Positions 1-14,300 of a stretch of DNA of 64,000 nt are shown here, one piece after another (positions within the stretch are counted from its first letter, which is position 1; every line of letters begins with the position of its first letter). A program made the position numbers and the translations under genes. The notes below the pieces were generated by a model, which did not search any database, was not told the origin of the DNA, and saw nothing but the letters and a program-made list of their open reading frames with translations. The DNA is from Coriobacteriia bacterium (GTDB lineage Bacteria; Actinomycetota; Coriobacteriia; Coriobacteriales; UBA8131), in NCBI GenBank assembly GCA_009776725.1, contig WRNE01000001.1, forward strand, positions 45,804 to 109,803. Direction: 5' to 3'.

Positions 1-2330
1 ATAATCAGCCAACAAGCCGTCAATGGCAATGGCCAGGTCGGCTTCTGTCATCCCCGACTCGCGCAGCAGCTCGATGTCAGCAAAAAGGGCCTCGATTCCA
101 ACAATGCGGCTGAGAGCGTCTGTCAGCTGTTGGTTGTAGTCGGCAAGGTCGGCTTGTGCCTGCAATAAGTCGGCCTCTGCCTGCCCCTGTGCTTCCAGGG
201 CAGCTGACAATGCCTGCTCGACCGCCTGCCTGTTCGCTCGGGCAGCCTCTAACAAGGCTGCTGTTCGCCTGGCATACTCTTCAAGTATCTCGTAAAGGCT
301 TTGCGCAGCGCTGGCAGCGGCCTCGGCATCCAGTGCCTGCTTTATGGCATCTTCAGCGTCTTTCATGGCCTGGCCGGCATCGTTCGCATCGAGGACGCTT
401 CCCGGAGCGCTTATATAGACGTCTCCACCAGCTTCGACATGCATTAACAACAGGTCGTCGCTGACTTCCTCGACCACTAGTTGCTCGGCATAGGCTGTAA
501 ACGTCCCTCCCAAGAACGAATCAGTGTCAATCAGTATGGGGTCGGAGCTGCTGCCAATTGCACCGTTTGCCGACAAGCTGATGCTTCGGCCTTTGACATG
601 GGCAGGGGCACCATACGAATTGCCTGCTACGAGGTTCCTATCAGCAGTCAGCCAGACGTCTAGACCGGCTTGAATGAGGCCTATCTTGAGGTCAGAGCCG
701 TTAGTGTTGGCAAGATGCAAGCCTCCTAGCGCTTTGGCATTGACTTGTCCAACAGTACTGTTTGCTATAACTGTCAAATTGGTATAGCCTTCGAGGCTTA
801 TATCACCGTAAGCCTCGACTTCCAACAAAACACTGACATCGGTCACTAAAGGACTGCCTATACTGCCCAGGGTGCCTGTAACAAAAAGATAAGCTGTATC
901 GGCGATGATATGTGGAGAAGAGCCTGCCTGGCCGCTGATGTCGCCGGTCACCTGCAAGTCGATGTGGCCGCCATGGATCGAGACGATCTCTAGCGAACTA
1001 AGGTTCTCGATGTATAAGCCATAGCCAGGCATGACCAGCCCAGACAAGGCCTTAGTGTCAAGCAAGACCCTTTGGTCAGCCGTTCCCACGTTTCCGCCTA
1101 GCGAGCTAAGGTCGACGAAGCTACAAGCTATCAGGCTTAAGCTGTCTAAATCACCGGTCACTGTTACCAGCACAACCTCGTCGGTCAGCATGTCCCCGAG
1201 CTGAAGGTCGCCAAAACCAGCCAAATAGATACCGTCTGGGGCTTCCGCGTTGACATAGCCGCCCACACCTATACTTAATAGATAGTCCGTTCTGCCGATA
1301 CTGCCACCAGCTGTCAAGTTTAAGACAAACGGGCTTATGACAGTCGGTGTCGCCGAGTTTATCAGGCTGTATTTATAGTCTGCTTGGTCACGCAGGCTTA
1401 AGGCGATAGCCCTTTGGGCCTGCCATTCGTCATATGCCAAGCCGGCTTGCAGTTGGGCAGACTGGGCTTGGGCTTGGGTATTGGCAGCCGACTCGGCAGC
1501 TGCCTGATAAGCAGCGTTGAGCTCGTCTACCAAGTCGTTTGCCACACTGATCAGCCCGCGTAATTGGTCTATCTGGTCTTGACAAAGGGCAATTGCGTCT
1601 AGTTGGCCAGGCGACAAGGCAAGCAAGTCGGCCAGGCTCTGTTCGGCTTGGCTTAAGTCAAGAACTAGTTGGTCACGTGCTGCCGTGGCGTCAGCCAACG
1701 ACTGGTTGGCTGCCAAGCGTCTGGCTTCGGCTGCTTGGTAGGCCTCGGCATACCGGTCTGCCAGCTCGTTTAACATCTCATAGACGAGACGCTTCGCTTC
1801 AGCTTCGCTTGCTGCCTCACGGCTGGCCTTTTCGGCATTCTTGGCGTCTTCCAGCACCTTGCCGGCATCGTTGGCGTCCAAGATGCTTCCCGGGGCTAGA
1901 AGTGTGACATCGCCTTGAGTAGACTCGATATTCTTTAATATCAAGTCGTCGCTTATCTCATGGATCACCATAGAGTAGGCTAATGCAGTCAGAGTACCGT
2001 TTAGCCCAGAGCGGGTGTCGATCTTAAAGGGCATCAGGTCGTTGCCGATCGCCCCCAACGCGCTGAGGTCGATATTTGTGCCCGTTACCTGGGCATACTC
2101 GCCATAAGGCTCGCCCTCATAACGGTCTCCCTCGACAAGGCTTTGCCCAGAGACGATTGTGACATCGCCACCAGCCCAAATCGGGCCTACGACCAGGTCT
2201 TTGGCATCGCTGTTGGACAGGTGCAGATCATTTTCAACCCTGGCATTGACTTGGCCAGACAGGCTGTTGGCTACCATTGTCAGGCTGCCCAGGCCATAAA
2301 CGCTGATGTCGTCGCGGGCATCTATAGTCA
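1..2330 (-). repeat. Tandem duplication of a ~496-codon coiled-coil module inside the giant protein
   Basis: Two copies of one long module lie in tandem in the giant reading frame. The segment encoding APGSILDANDAG (around nt 1862-1896) returns as APGSVLDANDAG (around nt 374-408). The identical 12-mer gccggcatcgtt sits at 1861 and 373, a period of 1,488 nt or exactly 496 codons. Each copy has a beta-type part (motifs ANS.GQVNA, NGTLTALA or GGTFTAYA, and EISDDLIL or EVSDDLLL) followed by a long Ala/Glu/Gln/Leu-rich segment with coiled-coil character. The second copy runs off the window, so more copies may follow. Sequence divergence shows the duplication is not recent. Confidence 0.8.
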
Positions 2331-5300
2331 GAGTCCCGCCGATTTTGACCGTCAAGGGATCGACGATTGTTGCAACCTCGCCGTCATTAACTGTGTACCA
2401 GGCATCACGTCCGGCAAAGACCGAGCCCCGGACCGAGCCGTTCAGCTCCTCGGCAGCCACGTCCCTTCCAGCATCGATATCGATGGTCAGCCTGGTTTCT
2501 GGGTCAAGGAAGTCTTCCCTCATCCAGTCGATACGGACGACCACATCCAAGACCCAGGCCATGACGGGATAGCCGTTCTCGTCAAACACCAGGTTCCCGG
2601 CTTGGTCAGTCAGTTGGATGTATCGCAGGATATAGGTCTTCTCCGCATTATTGGCTTCAAACTCGAAAGGCGGCCCCTGCTCAACCTTTTGTGCCTGGCC
2701 CTGGTCGTAATAGATGTCCTCGTCGATGTTTAAGACTATCACAGGGGAGTTCTCACGCATCTCCAGGAGCAGCGGTGCACTGTGACGGCCGACGTCAAAG
2801 AGCGCGTGCAAGGTAATGTCCCTGCCCAGGATATGATGGCCGACATGCTCGTTATGCTCGTCGTATTCGGCCAGGATGCTTCCGCCCAGGCTGATGATTG
2901 TCACCTCGCCACGCTCCGAGGTGATTTGGCCTACCGTCAAGTCCCCAGAGTCGGAGACGATATAGATATAACCGTCGTTATAGATATAAGTGACGCCTGT
3001 CGATAGGCCGATGTGGATATTGAACCCGCGGGCAGGCGGGTCGTCATAGCCGTCGTCTGCTGCTTCTTGGGGGTATCTGGCGGAGAAGAACGCCGCCTGG
3101 TACAAGTCTGCGATCTCGTCTGGGGTAAGCAGGCTGCCTAGCAATGCCCCTAGCCCATCAAAGCATTCTGGGCCGGGCTCGAAGACATAATTGCCAAAAG
3201 CATCCAGCTCGGCGTTGCCAAGAGCGTCCAGGCTGAGGACAGGGGTCATTTGGATTTCAAGCAGGCGTGTCAAGAAAGCCCAGGCAAGCTCGTAGTCGAC
3301 CTGGTAGGCCTCGCCAGACGCGGCTGTCTGCTCGCGTGCATCGATTGGCTTTAGAGGGTCAGTTGCCAGCAGTTTTCCGCCTGCGCCAAAGACCATTTCG
3401 AAGACGGCCTCGGGGCCTTGTCCGATCAATAGCTGCATGGCCAGCAAGGCGCCGTCCTGCTTGGTCAAGAAGAGCAGTCGGACAAGGAACGACTTGGTCA
3501 CTGGGTCGATAGCGTCATAGTCAAGGCCTGCCAGCTGGCCGTCCGGGTCGTCAGGGTCGGCCTCTTCGTAAGGGTCAAGGCCGATCAGCAGGCAAACGAC
3601 GTCATGGGCCGACAGGCCAAAGCCGTTTGCCAGCAACAGGTACAAGTCATCGAGGCTGATCGTCGACTGAGAGCCATCGAGTCCTAGCAGCTCTTTGTCG
3701 GCGTCGCTTAAATGGTCAAACAGCTTAAGCAGGCCATCGTCGCCCAGGTAGCCTAACAAGACATCGAGCAATGTCAGCTGGTAGTCGTTTTCGACCAGCA
3801 CTACCAAGTCGTCAATACTGATGCTGGTAGCATTGGCATCTAGGCCCAAGAGGAGCTTCTCCTCTTCGCCTAGACTGTCAAAGATACGCTGTAGATGGCT
3901 GTCGCTTACCAGGCCAGCCAGGCTGATAGCGTCAACCATGCCTGGAAGCCCGTCAAGGCTTTGGCTGTATGCTGCTGCTATCAGGATGTTCAGGCTGTCC
4001 TGATCAAGCAGGGCTTCCAGCTCGTCTGTCGTAAACAAATCTAGGATCCACTGCGTCGGAAGGCCTGTCTCTTGGCCTAGCATCGCGCTGACCAAGGCCT
4101 TGGACAAGAGTTCTGTCCAGACGCTTCGATCTGCCCGGATCAGAATCCAGGCAGCCAGGTCACTAGGATCTTGGACGTTTATCAGCATCTCCAGCAATTG
4201 CCGCTCGATCAAGGCCAGCCAATCACCCTCATGCAGGTTGTCAGAGTCGCCGTAGGTATAGCCACTGAACTCGTTGACCTTGGGATTGTCCGGATGGGTG
4301 ATCAGGTCCATCAGGCAGGCCAGCAGCGGATAGTCGCCGATCCTTACCTCATAGTACTCTGCTGGATCCTCTGGATCGTTGTTTATCTGCGCCAGAATCA
4401 GCTCTAAGGCATCAATATAGATGTCTTTGACATAGGGGACGAGCAAGGTGAGGCCAGCCGGTATGTCGATTATCAAATAGTCGTCGATAAGCCCAATGGA
4501 GGACCTTGCGCTCAGTGAAAGCATGGAGTTGCTGTCGTCGTCCGTATCGGCAAACTTTATGAAGGCCCGATAACCATACTCGTCGCAGTACAAGCCAGGC
4601 TGGTCGCCATGGTACTGGCCGATAGTGTTACCAGCTACCAGGCTGATTGCGCTTTCTTTGCTGATGATGGCTTCAAAGAGGATATCGCCTTTGGCTTCGG
4701 TGTCAAAGGCATTGGCATTTAGATCGACTAAGCTATAGACCGACCCCATGTGCCGGAAGCTGATATTGCCTGAAGACGTCGAATCTGGGTTGGGCTGCCA
4801 GTCGATGACGATTAGTGCCGAGTCATATATCCAAACGACATTGGTCTGGAGGACGAACCTGCCATACAGCACGCTTATATCGTCTGCAAAAATGCTTCCG
4901 TCACGTGTGGCTATCATTACCACGACGTCTTTTTCCTCGCTGCCTTCAATGACTGTCTGGTCGTCAAAGTACCAGTCCCCGTTCTCAACATAGATATATG
5001 TATCAGTGCCTATTCTCTGCTCGCCCTCCAGGTCGTAGAACACAAAACGGCCTGGCCAGGCCAGTTCCATCTCTAGGGGGTCTGCCTCTGTGCCGATCGA
5101 GCCGATGCTGTGGGCGTAGATTGTGATGTTGCCCCCATTGGCTTTAATGTCTGTGTTGTCGGCCCCGTCTGCATCGAGCCGGCCTTTGGGGGTGTCGCCG
5201 TCATGGATGCTGCCTGCGCGGTCATCCATCTTCAGTGTTACGCTGAAGCCCTCCAGGTATGAGACCAGGTAGGTTGTGCCTTCGATGACTGCTTCGCGTG

Positions 5301-8300
5301 TCTGGTCGGTATCGTTTTGGTCGTACCATTTCACAGTCCCGTCCGAGCCCACGCGGACCTGGGCCTCGTTGCTGACAAACGAAATATGGTAAGTGACACC
5401 GTTCGAAGCGTAGATCACCAAACGGCTTTCGCCCCCGCCCCTTACCTCGTAATAGCCTAGGCCTTCGGGGATGCCAAGCTGGGCTTCTGTGTCATGGTCA
5501 GCGGTGTGTTGGTAAAGGCCTGCGCTCTCCCAGCTGGAGCCTGTCCAGTAATAATAGCTGCCGACAGAGCTTAGGGCCACATCGTCGGAGATTTGGACAA
5601 GGTGCTGCTTGCCGCTTATGCTTAGCAGCTGGGTATTAGGACTGTATGTCAGGCTGGACGGATCGACATAGGTATAGCCTGGACGGATGTCAAATGAGGC
5701 TGTTCCTGTCAATAAGTCATAGACAAAAGTCTGAGAATACAAGAAGACCCCGCTTGACCAGCCTTCCCCGTCATCATAGAGCTTCTCGTACTCTGACTCG
5801 TTTCGGGTGACTACCGCACCAGTAGACACCAGAATCCTTTGGGACACCCGGTAGTTCGAGTTATAGCTTGAAAGCCTTACAGTCTGACCCGTTGACAGGT
5901 GTACATAGCCTGAGGTTATCGTCTCCCACTCGGTGTAGGCATTCCCCGCACCGTCATAGCGAATCGAATAGATAGCCTCTTCGGAAGTAGAGTCCAGTTC
6001 GTACCTGTCCCCATTCGGGTCAATGAGCTCATAGATGCTATAAGGCACTATGAAATAAGCCAGGCTGGAGTTTCCGGGGAAGTTTATCCGCCAACCTTGG
6101 GCTTGGACCCTTGGCACATCATTGTCGCTGTCCTCGTATTGGACAGTCAGGGCAGACGTGCCTAGGCTGCTTAGCCTAATGTAGTCATAGGCGATCGTTA
6201 TTGATACTACCCGGTTGCCGGCCATGTTCATCCTTGGAGTATCGGTTATGACGTAGGCTGCCAAGGGGTTTGTCGACGAGCTGGAATTGTTGTTGATGCC
6301 GAAGCGGTAACTGGTGACATTGTTCCAGTAGTCTATCTGGACATAGTCAGTCGAGCCTTCGCTATAGTTCCCTGCACGTGCGTAATACACCCTGGCCTCG
6401 TTGCTTGCCCAGCTGACGGTATAGGTAGATGGCCTGACGCCATTGCTATAAGTGTATGTTCGTAGTTGGACCTCGATTACTTCGACATAGACAGCTACTT
6501 GGTTGATTGTCGTAGTGAAACGGGTGTAGACATTATAACGCTCGACTTCGCTAGTAATAGTTCCAGAACCGTTATAGGAAAACGAGCGGGAGTCGAAGGT
6601 GACCTCGTATTCGGTCCCAGACGAGGTAACGACACTGTTTGCTGTCCGGCTGCCAGTATAGACATTGGCCAGATAGTCGGTCCCAGCAAAGAAGGCCAGC
6701 ACATAATAGTCACTGTAACTGGTGTTATGGAGGTTGCTTATATTCTCTGCAAACAGGAAGTAGTAGTCAAAACCGCCTTCGGTCTTCCAGTAATAGTTGC
6801 TCTTTATTTCGTTTAAGTCATAAGGGTCGATGCTTTGGCTGCTGCCTGGGTTGCTCACCCTAAGCAGCTCCACGCCTTGGCGAGTAACTATGTTGCCGGC
6901 AACTGTATACCAGCCTCCAAGAGAAAGATCGTATTCCATATAGAGGTCGAAGCCCTTTTCGCCATAGACATAAAGATCGCCCGTGGAGAGGTTTAACCGG
7001 ACCTCGTATTCAAGGAAGTCTATAGCAGCTTGGCCGCTTCCGTTATAACTAAGTTGATAAAGAGAGGTGTCAAAGGCATAGCCTTGCGGCGTCAGGATAC
7101 GGCGCACTTGGCCGAATGCATCTAAATAAAGCTCGGTGCCGTTGGGCAAAGTATAGATCTGATAGTTGGCGTCCTGGCCGCCGATGCGGTACTTCTCCAG
7201 CTCGCTTAAGGTCAAAGTCACAGTGCCGAGGTCTAGGGATTCAGTAGTGAACTGCAGCACACCTGGGATAATAATCGAGGCGACCCCCGCACTAGCCAGG
7301 TATTCCATACGAAACGCGGTCGGCAGCACGATGTCTAGCAAGCCCACAGCCAAGATCTTCTCCAGATCTAAGGTACCTTGGATCGGGCCGGTCGGCAGGC
7401 TGTCGGTGAACTCTTTCTTCGCAGTGATGTCGGCAAGCGTCAGCTCTAGCCAGACATCGGCTGTCGCTTCTATATAGACTCTGGCGTCTAGTCCGTCGCG
7501 CACGGTCAGGTAGGCCTCAAAACGGCCTGTCAGGCTGCCCATGTTATCGGCGTTTAAGACTACCAGTTCATGGGCCCAGACAGGGGCTAAAGCCGCTCCG
7601 CCCATGGCAATGGACTGGGTGTAAAGGCTCCCATTGCCTGTATTGTTCTGCTCGGTCCACTCTATGTGTAACAAGCCGCGCTCGTTGCTGACCAGCCCGG
7701 TAAAGTAGACCGAGGCCTGTCCCCATGAGTAAATGTAAATGGAGGGGCAGGTCATCTCGCTGGTTTCTTGCCAGTCTGGCCGATAGGCGTTTAGATAGCT
7801 GCTGTTCAGGGCATTGACCGCTGACTTGGCAAAGCTCATGTTATGCAGATTGATAGAGGCGAATACCAAGTCGGCCTCCGTACGGTTGGTGACTACCAGC
7901 TCGGGGACATACTCTTGGCCGTAGATTTTGTTGCCAGCACCGTTTATGCCGTTGCTGCTGCCGATTATGGTCAGCCTGCCCGCCTGGTTGTTCTCGATAT
8001 TCGAGAAATGGACCTGGTCGCCAGCGATTGTGTACCTAAAGCTTGTTGAGGTGCCGACACTGCGTACCTGCAGGCTGCCTTGACTGTCGTAGTAGACATC
8101 GATGGCTATTCCGGCAGCTGCGTCATAGATGTCGAATACGACGTTTGGCCCAATGGTCATAGTCGTATTGCTGGTCAGGTAGTTGGCCGTCACCTCTTTC
8201 TTGCTGGCAATCGCCCTGCGCACCCCATTGGCCGAAAGCTCTACGTTGGCAGCGAAAGCCTTCCGGTCGATCCTTACGTCGGCACCGGTTATGCGGGCAT

Positions 8301-11300
8301 TGTCGCGGATGGTGACACTGACGTTGGAATTGCCGTAAAGGTGCGCTTGCGAGACTATGCGGCCGGCAAAGGCGGTTATGCGGGTGCGGGCTCTCGCATA
8401 GATGTGCCTGCCGCTGCTTCTCGGAGTAGCGTCTGCCATGATCAAGAGGTTGTCATAGGCACTGAGATGGACATTGTCGACCAACACGCTCATATCCAAG
8501 TAGAAGTACACGTCGCTGTAGGCATAGGCGAAGTTCAGGAACCCGCCTGTTGCCGCATAGGTATAAGACTCAATGTACATATCGTTTATCTTACTGAGGA
8601 TTGTGATGTTTTTAGCAGTAATGGTACTTTGCTCGCTGGCATTGCTGGCAATGTTTACCCTGGCCTGGAAATTCGTGTTTGTTGCGATCTCCCTGGTGAA
8701 CACAGCGTCTGCATGGGCGCTGCTGCCAATGGCGTACATACCGATATCGCCAATTGTCTGGATGTTTCTGGCTGATATGTACGCTGCGATGACGACGTCC
8801 CCGAAGGTATTGGTGACCGTCACCTTGGACCCGACATTGACAATGCTGCTTGACGAATAGTTGGTAGTAGCCTGGGTCTCGCCTCCACCGAAGGCCCCAC
8901 CCTGGGTAGCATTGGCCTCTGTGTGGATATCGTCTCGCTCGCCTGCCCGGGCGATGATGTTGATAGAGCCGAAGTCAGCAAAGATACTGACATTGTCATA
9001 AATGTTTACCTCGATCTCCCGATGCAGGGTGTTATAAGCCTTAAAAGTCCCAGAGGTGATGAAGCCGCCGCTTCCGGAAAGCGTGATTGCCGTCATCTTG
9101 GCGCTGGACTCGGCCTCGATGCCCACGCTGCCATGTGCCCAGACATCGGCTTGCGCCCTTACCTCGGCAGTGGTCTGTTGGCTGATGTAGTTGTAGGCGT
9201 ATTTGTTACTGGCGTTAAACAGCAGTCCGATACTGGTACCGTTGACCAAGGAGTCGGCAACGGCGTAGTCGGAAGCCTTTACCAAAACATCGCCGCCCAG
9301 GCTTTTGACTGTCGCCTTAGTGCCAATGTAGGCCTCGGTCCGATAATAGCTGTAAGTCTGCACAGCATTCATGCCCACACCGACGATGCCTAAGTCGAGG
9401 CCGGCTGTTTGCCTAGCCCTCGCATAGCCGTTGTTGTTTGCCTCGACGGTGATGTCGCCTTCGGCAACCACATTGGCATTGTCGCCGATATAGGCAGACA
9501 CGAAGTTGGCTTTGTCCTCCCGTCCGATCATGGCCAGCATGTTGCCGCCGCCGAGCAGGCCGAGGCCGAAGGTGTGGCCGGATGCCGATGTGGCTAAAGA
9601 ACGGGTATTCGACGTGGCCAGGACATCAAGGCTTGCCCCAGCTGTAAGCTGCACGCCTTCGATGTAGGCGACGACGGTGTCAGTCACCGAGGACTGGGCA
9701 AAGCTGACTGCTATCCTGAAGATATCGACAGAGTTGGGGACCCTCACTTCAGCAACAGCCTCTGAGCTGGACTTGGCCTCGACTCTGACGTCCTTTTCGA
9801 CATCGATGGTGCCAGACCCCGCTATGTAGGCCTTGTTTACCAGTTCCGAATAGGCATATGCATAGGTCACGGCCCCATTGACCAGGCTGATACGGAAGCC
9901 GCTGCCCTGGTTGGGCGAGCCGCTTTGGGCATCAGACAGGCTTGAAAGCTCCGACCTGACGTTAAGTGAGCCTAAGACATGCACTTCTCCGCCTGAACCG
10001 ATGTCAAACCAAGCACTTTGGCTTACGGTCAGGTATGAGTAGACTACGTTGCCAGCCAATGAAAGCAGCTCTATGGCTATGGTTGGCGTATAGACATTGG
10101 CTAGTGCTTGTGCCTTTCCATTAGCCTGTACCAAAAGGTCGCCAGCCAGGCCGTTGGCTCCTGTTGCCGTTACCTTGCCGTTGCCGACCAGGTAGGCGCT
10201 GGCAGTTGCCTCGGCATAGGCGAAGGCGGTATTGACGTTGAGGTTTGCCGCCGAGACGCTTAAGCTGAGATTGCCTAAGGGGCCGGTTGTCGAGGTAGCC
10301 AAGGTGTTATGGCCGACGCCGACCCGTATTTGCCCGGCAGCCAAGCCCTCGCCAGCCGAGCCGCTGGAATCGATAAAGGCCAGATAGTATCCGCTGGCAT
10401 GGGCATAAAGCGCGACTACGGAGACGTTGACCAGGCTGGCGTTGAACTGAGGCTGGGCGACATTGGCTGTAGCATAAGACGCTGCAAATGTATGCACGTC
10501 CAGGTTGTTCACGATATGGCTGCTGGCTCCTTCGACATAGGCCCTGACAGTCGATGTCGAGTAGCTGACAGCGACATTGGCGCTGACCCGCACCAGACTG
10601 AGCGAGCCGTAGCTCGCACCGACCACTGCAAAGGCCCCATACGAGGTGTCGATGGTTGGAAGCGCCGGCAAGCCGTCGTCTTGGTATTTGACAGACCCGT
10701 CGGCATTCAGTACCGACGATTCGACGACATTGTACAAGGACAAGACGCTGACATCATCCGCCTCGACATAGGCGTCTACGATGTAGGCGTCCTGGGCTGC
10801 CCGCAGGCGGGCAACGACGGTGTTGACTGTCACGATTAACGAAGATGCGGAGAAGTACGCGCCCTTGACCTCGGCATTGGCCCTTACCTTGCCATTGTTG
10901 AGCACATTGATATTGCCAGCCGTGCCTACCCTTCCATTGCCGCTGATGCCTGCTCCCGCCACTGTAGCGACATGGGCATAGGCGATGTTGACCTCGACAC
11001 TGGCAAAATACGAGAAGCGGATGCCGCCCAAGGCCGGGTTGACCACGGCCTCGGATATCGCCGTATAGCTGTTCGACACCTCGATGCCTGTCCCAGCACT
11101 GATGCTGCCTGTGCTGGAGAGGACCGCCATGAACGTCCCGTCGGCATAGGCATAGCCCAGCATCAAGCCGACAGAGGCCAGCCCGATTGACAAGTTGTCG
11201 ATTTTTGCATAGGCTGTGGAATCCGCCTCGTTGACCACGCTGATAGCACCAGCCACATCCAAGCTGCCAGCAACTACCATTGCCCTGCTAGTGGCGTTGG

Positions 11301-14300
11301 CATCAGCCATGACAACATTGCCAACAGCAGCGATCAGTCCCACCGAGGCAGAGAAGACATAGGCCTCCGCCATGTTGCTCTTGTTCATCGACTGGTCATA
11401 GGCGGCATTCTTATAGTCTAAGACCAGGTTGCCCGAGACTATGTCTTTGTTTTGTCTGGAGAAGACATTGAGGCTTCCGTGCAGCCTGATATCGGCATTG
11501 CAGTCGACCAGGGCTTCCTGGACGCTGGTGATACCGGCATAGGCGACTGAGATATTGACGCTGATCCCACCGATGCTGGCGTTGCCGATAACCGCATAGG
11601 CATGGGCGTTGCCATAAGCTTGGACGGTCAGGTTGTCGGCATCGATGCTCACATCGCCGTTATTGCCCCTGATATGCGCCAAGTTGGACGAGCTGTTGAT
11701 AGCGATAGCCACATTCAAGGCTACCGCGACACCACCAGCAGTCCCGGTGATCATAGTGACATTGGCCTCGGAGGAGTAAGGGTCTGCCAGGGTACCGGCC
11801 TGGACAAGGATGTCGCCGTCGGCGATGCTCAGCCTGCCACGGGTAGCGTCGATTAAGGCTAGGTTGGTGGTTTTTTGATAAGCCACTGAAACAGTCGCCC
11901 CAACAGCTACCCCGCCAAGGGTCACGGCAATGGTGCTGATTGAGACGTCCCCTGCCATGAAGGCCTGTACGCTTAGGCTTCTGGCCTCTATGTCCACCGA
12001 GTTAGTGGCGGCAATGCCTGTTGCATAGTTAAAGCCGAGGGCCACGATGGCGTTTACAGCAACTGCCCCGCCTCCGGCTGAAAGGACATAGACCGTCGTC
12101 TCGCCGGTGACACGGCTAGTGACGTCGATGTCTCTGGCCTTTATCGTCCCTATTGACCCATTGCTGCCCATCGAGCCGGCATGGGCTGCTTTGCCCTCGC
12201 CTGGATATGCGTCAGGGGTCAAGCCGATATATGTCCTTGCATCAAGCTTGTTCACTACGACGACAGCGACGACCCCGACCCCGACGGCTCCGCCGGTGAT
12301 CGCCAGGATCACTCCCATCGCCTCGGCTTTGAAGGCAGTCGCCACATTGATGTCAGCCGACTCTGTGCTCCCGTTTACTTGCCAGGAGCCGATAGTCACC
12401 CCCTGGCCGATAAAGGTGTCGACCCGGGTCATGTTGATGGCGATGACAATGCCGGCGTTTACAGCGACTGCCCCACCGGCCAATGTCCCTGCAGCCGAGA
12501 CAACATCGGTCAGGCCGGTAGTCTGCACATTGATAGACTTGGTCTGATTGATGACGGCATCCCCGGTGATGGCACTGATGACCGTCCCGCCAAAGTAGGC
12601 TACACCAGCTGAGACGGTTACACCGACAAAACCAGCACCAATACCGACGTTTACGACCAGTACTTGGCCGAACTGCATATTGGCCTCTACGCTTAAGCTG
12701 TTGGCCTGGACCACGTTCCCAGCCATTTCGGCATCGGCTGTGCTAAACACCATCAGTATCGCCACACTGACCCCAACCCCGACCAATGCGCCGCCGCCAG
12801 CTACGGATATCAGCATGAAGCTAGAGCTGGCTGGGGCACTGACTCCCGAATCGGCTAGGGCCTTGGTGGTTGTGGCATTGGCGTTGAAATCATCCGTGTT
12901 GCCTTGGTCGTCTTGGACTATCCCTTGCTTGCCGCTTTCGAGGTCGTCATAGCCTGCTTGCAGGGAGTTGGCCGACTCTCCGACCGAGGCTCTGACCAAA
13001 ATGTCGCCATTGGCTGACAATGTTGCCCCCCCGGCTACAATAGCCAGGGCATTGGAGTTAAGTATGCCGATAGTCAAACCGACGCCGACGCCTGCTATGC
13101 CTGCTCCGCCAATCGCCCCGGCAACCAGCAATGCACTGGCTGTGTCGTAGGCCTCCACAGAGATGTTCCCATGGCCTTGGCCCACGTTCCCGGTAGCCGT
13201 GACGGTTGCATTGGCAAGGATCAGGGCACTTGTCGTGTTGCTGATCCCGTTGACTGTCGAAACGTTGAAACTGATGCCGCCAGCATCGTCATACTGGTCT
13301 ATGTCTGGCCGGTCAGCCTCGTCTTCGTCGCTGCTGCTGGAAGGCGAGGAGGGCTTGTTGGAAGGATTGTCGACCCGGATGTAGGCACCTGAGCCATCAC
13401 GCTGGTAATATGTCTCGCTGCGATGCTCGTCGATATACTTGTCATCGACCGCCTCGTATTCAGCCGTTACGGCGTTGAGGCGGTAGACCTGTCCAGAAAT
13501 GTCCTGGCCGTACTCGCTGTAGTCGCCTGCAGTCGCGTTTTGGCCGTCGCCTTCTAGTAGCTCGTCTAAACCGGAGCCCGAGCGCTCGGTATTCTCCCCA
13601 CCATAGGCCCCAGCCGAGCTATGTCCTTTGCTGAACGCGGCATCGACCTGGAGGCCGGGCTCTACAGAAGCCCCGTCCTGATAGATCGAGTCATGGGCCT
13701 CTTGGCTCATCTTGGCACCTGCCACGACAACGGTCAGGGAGACACCGACCCCGGCTACCCCGGCTACCCCGATTGCGGCAGCTGTCGATATGACGTCACG
13801 GTTGGACGAGGCGAAGACGAGGATGTTGCGTCCGAAGACCACCGAGCCTTCGCCAATCACCGCTGATACCGTGTTGTAGCTCACGCTGACCAAGGCGGTC
13901 ACGGCCACGCTTGCGACGCCGCCGCCGCCGATTGTGATGACGATGGCGATCAGCTCGTAGTCGTCGACCGCTTTCACGCTGACATCGCCTGCAGCATAGA
14001 TCTGGACGTTCTTTCCGACCAGGGCTTCGGTAGACACTTGGGTGATGATCACATCGAGCGCCCCGCCAACCCCGACTGTGCCGCCTCCGCCGCCGCTCAA
14101 GGCATCGGCAGTGACAAGCTCGAAGGACTTGGCTGAAACGCTCAGACCGCCCAAGATCGGCTGGTCTGCCCGGCCGACCAAGGTGTTGTCGGCAATAAAG
14201 GCCCGCGTGGCGTTCTCAAAGTAAGTGACAATGACCACAGCTGCCACGCCGACAGTGCCGCCCACGCCGACAGTGGCTGCAATGTTTATCAGGCTGCTTT

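Noticed and set aside
2143..2733. 196-codon plus-strand open frame within the giant gene region
   Set aside because: It is the complementary shadow of the repeat-rich minus-strand gene; no ribosome site or family motif, and many similar plus-strand frames occur throughout 1-25660.
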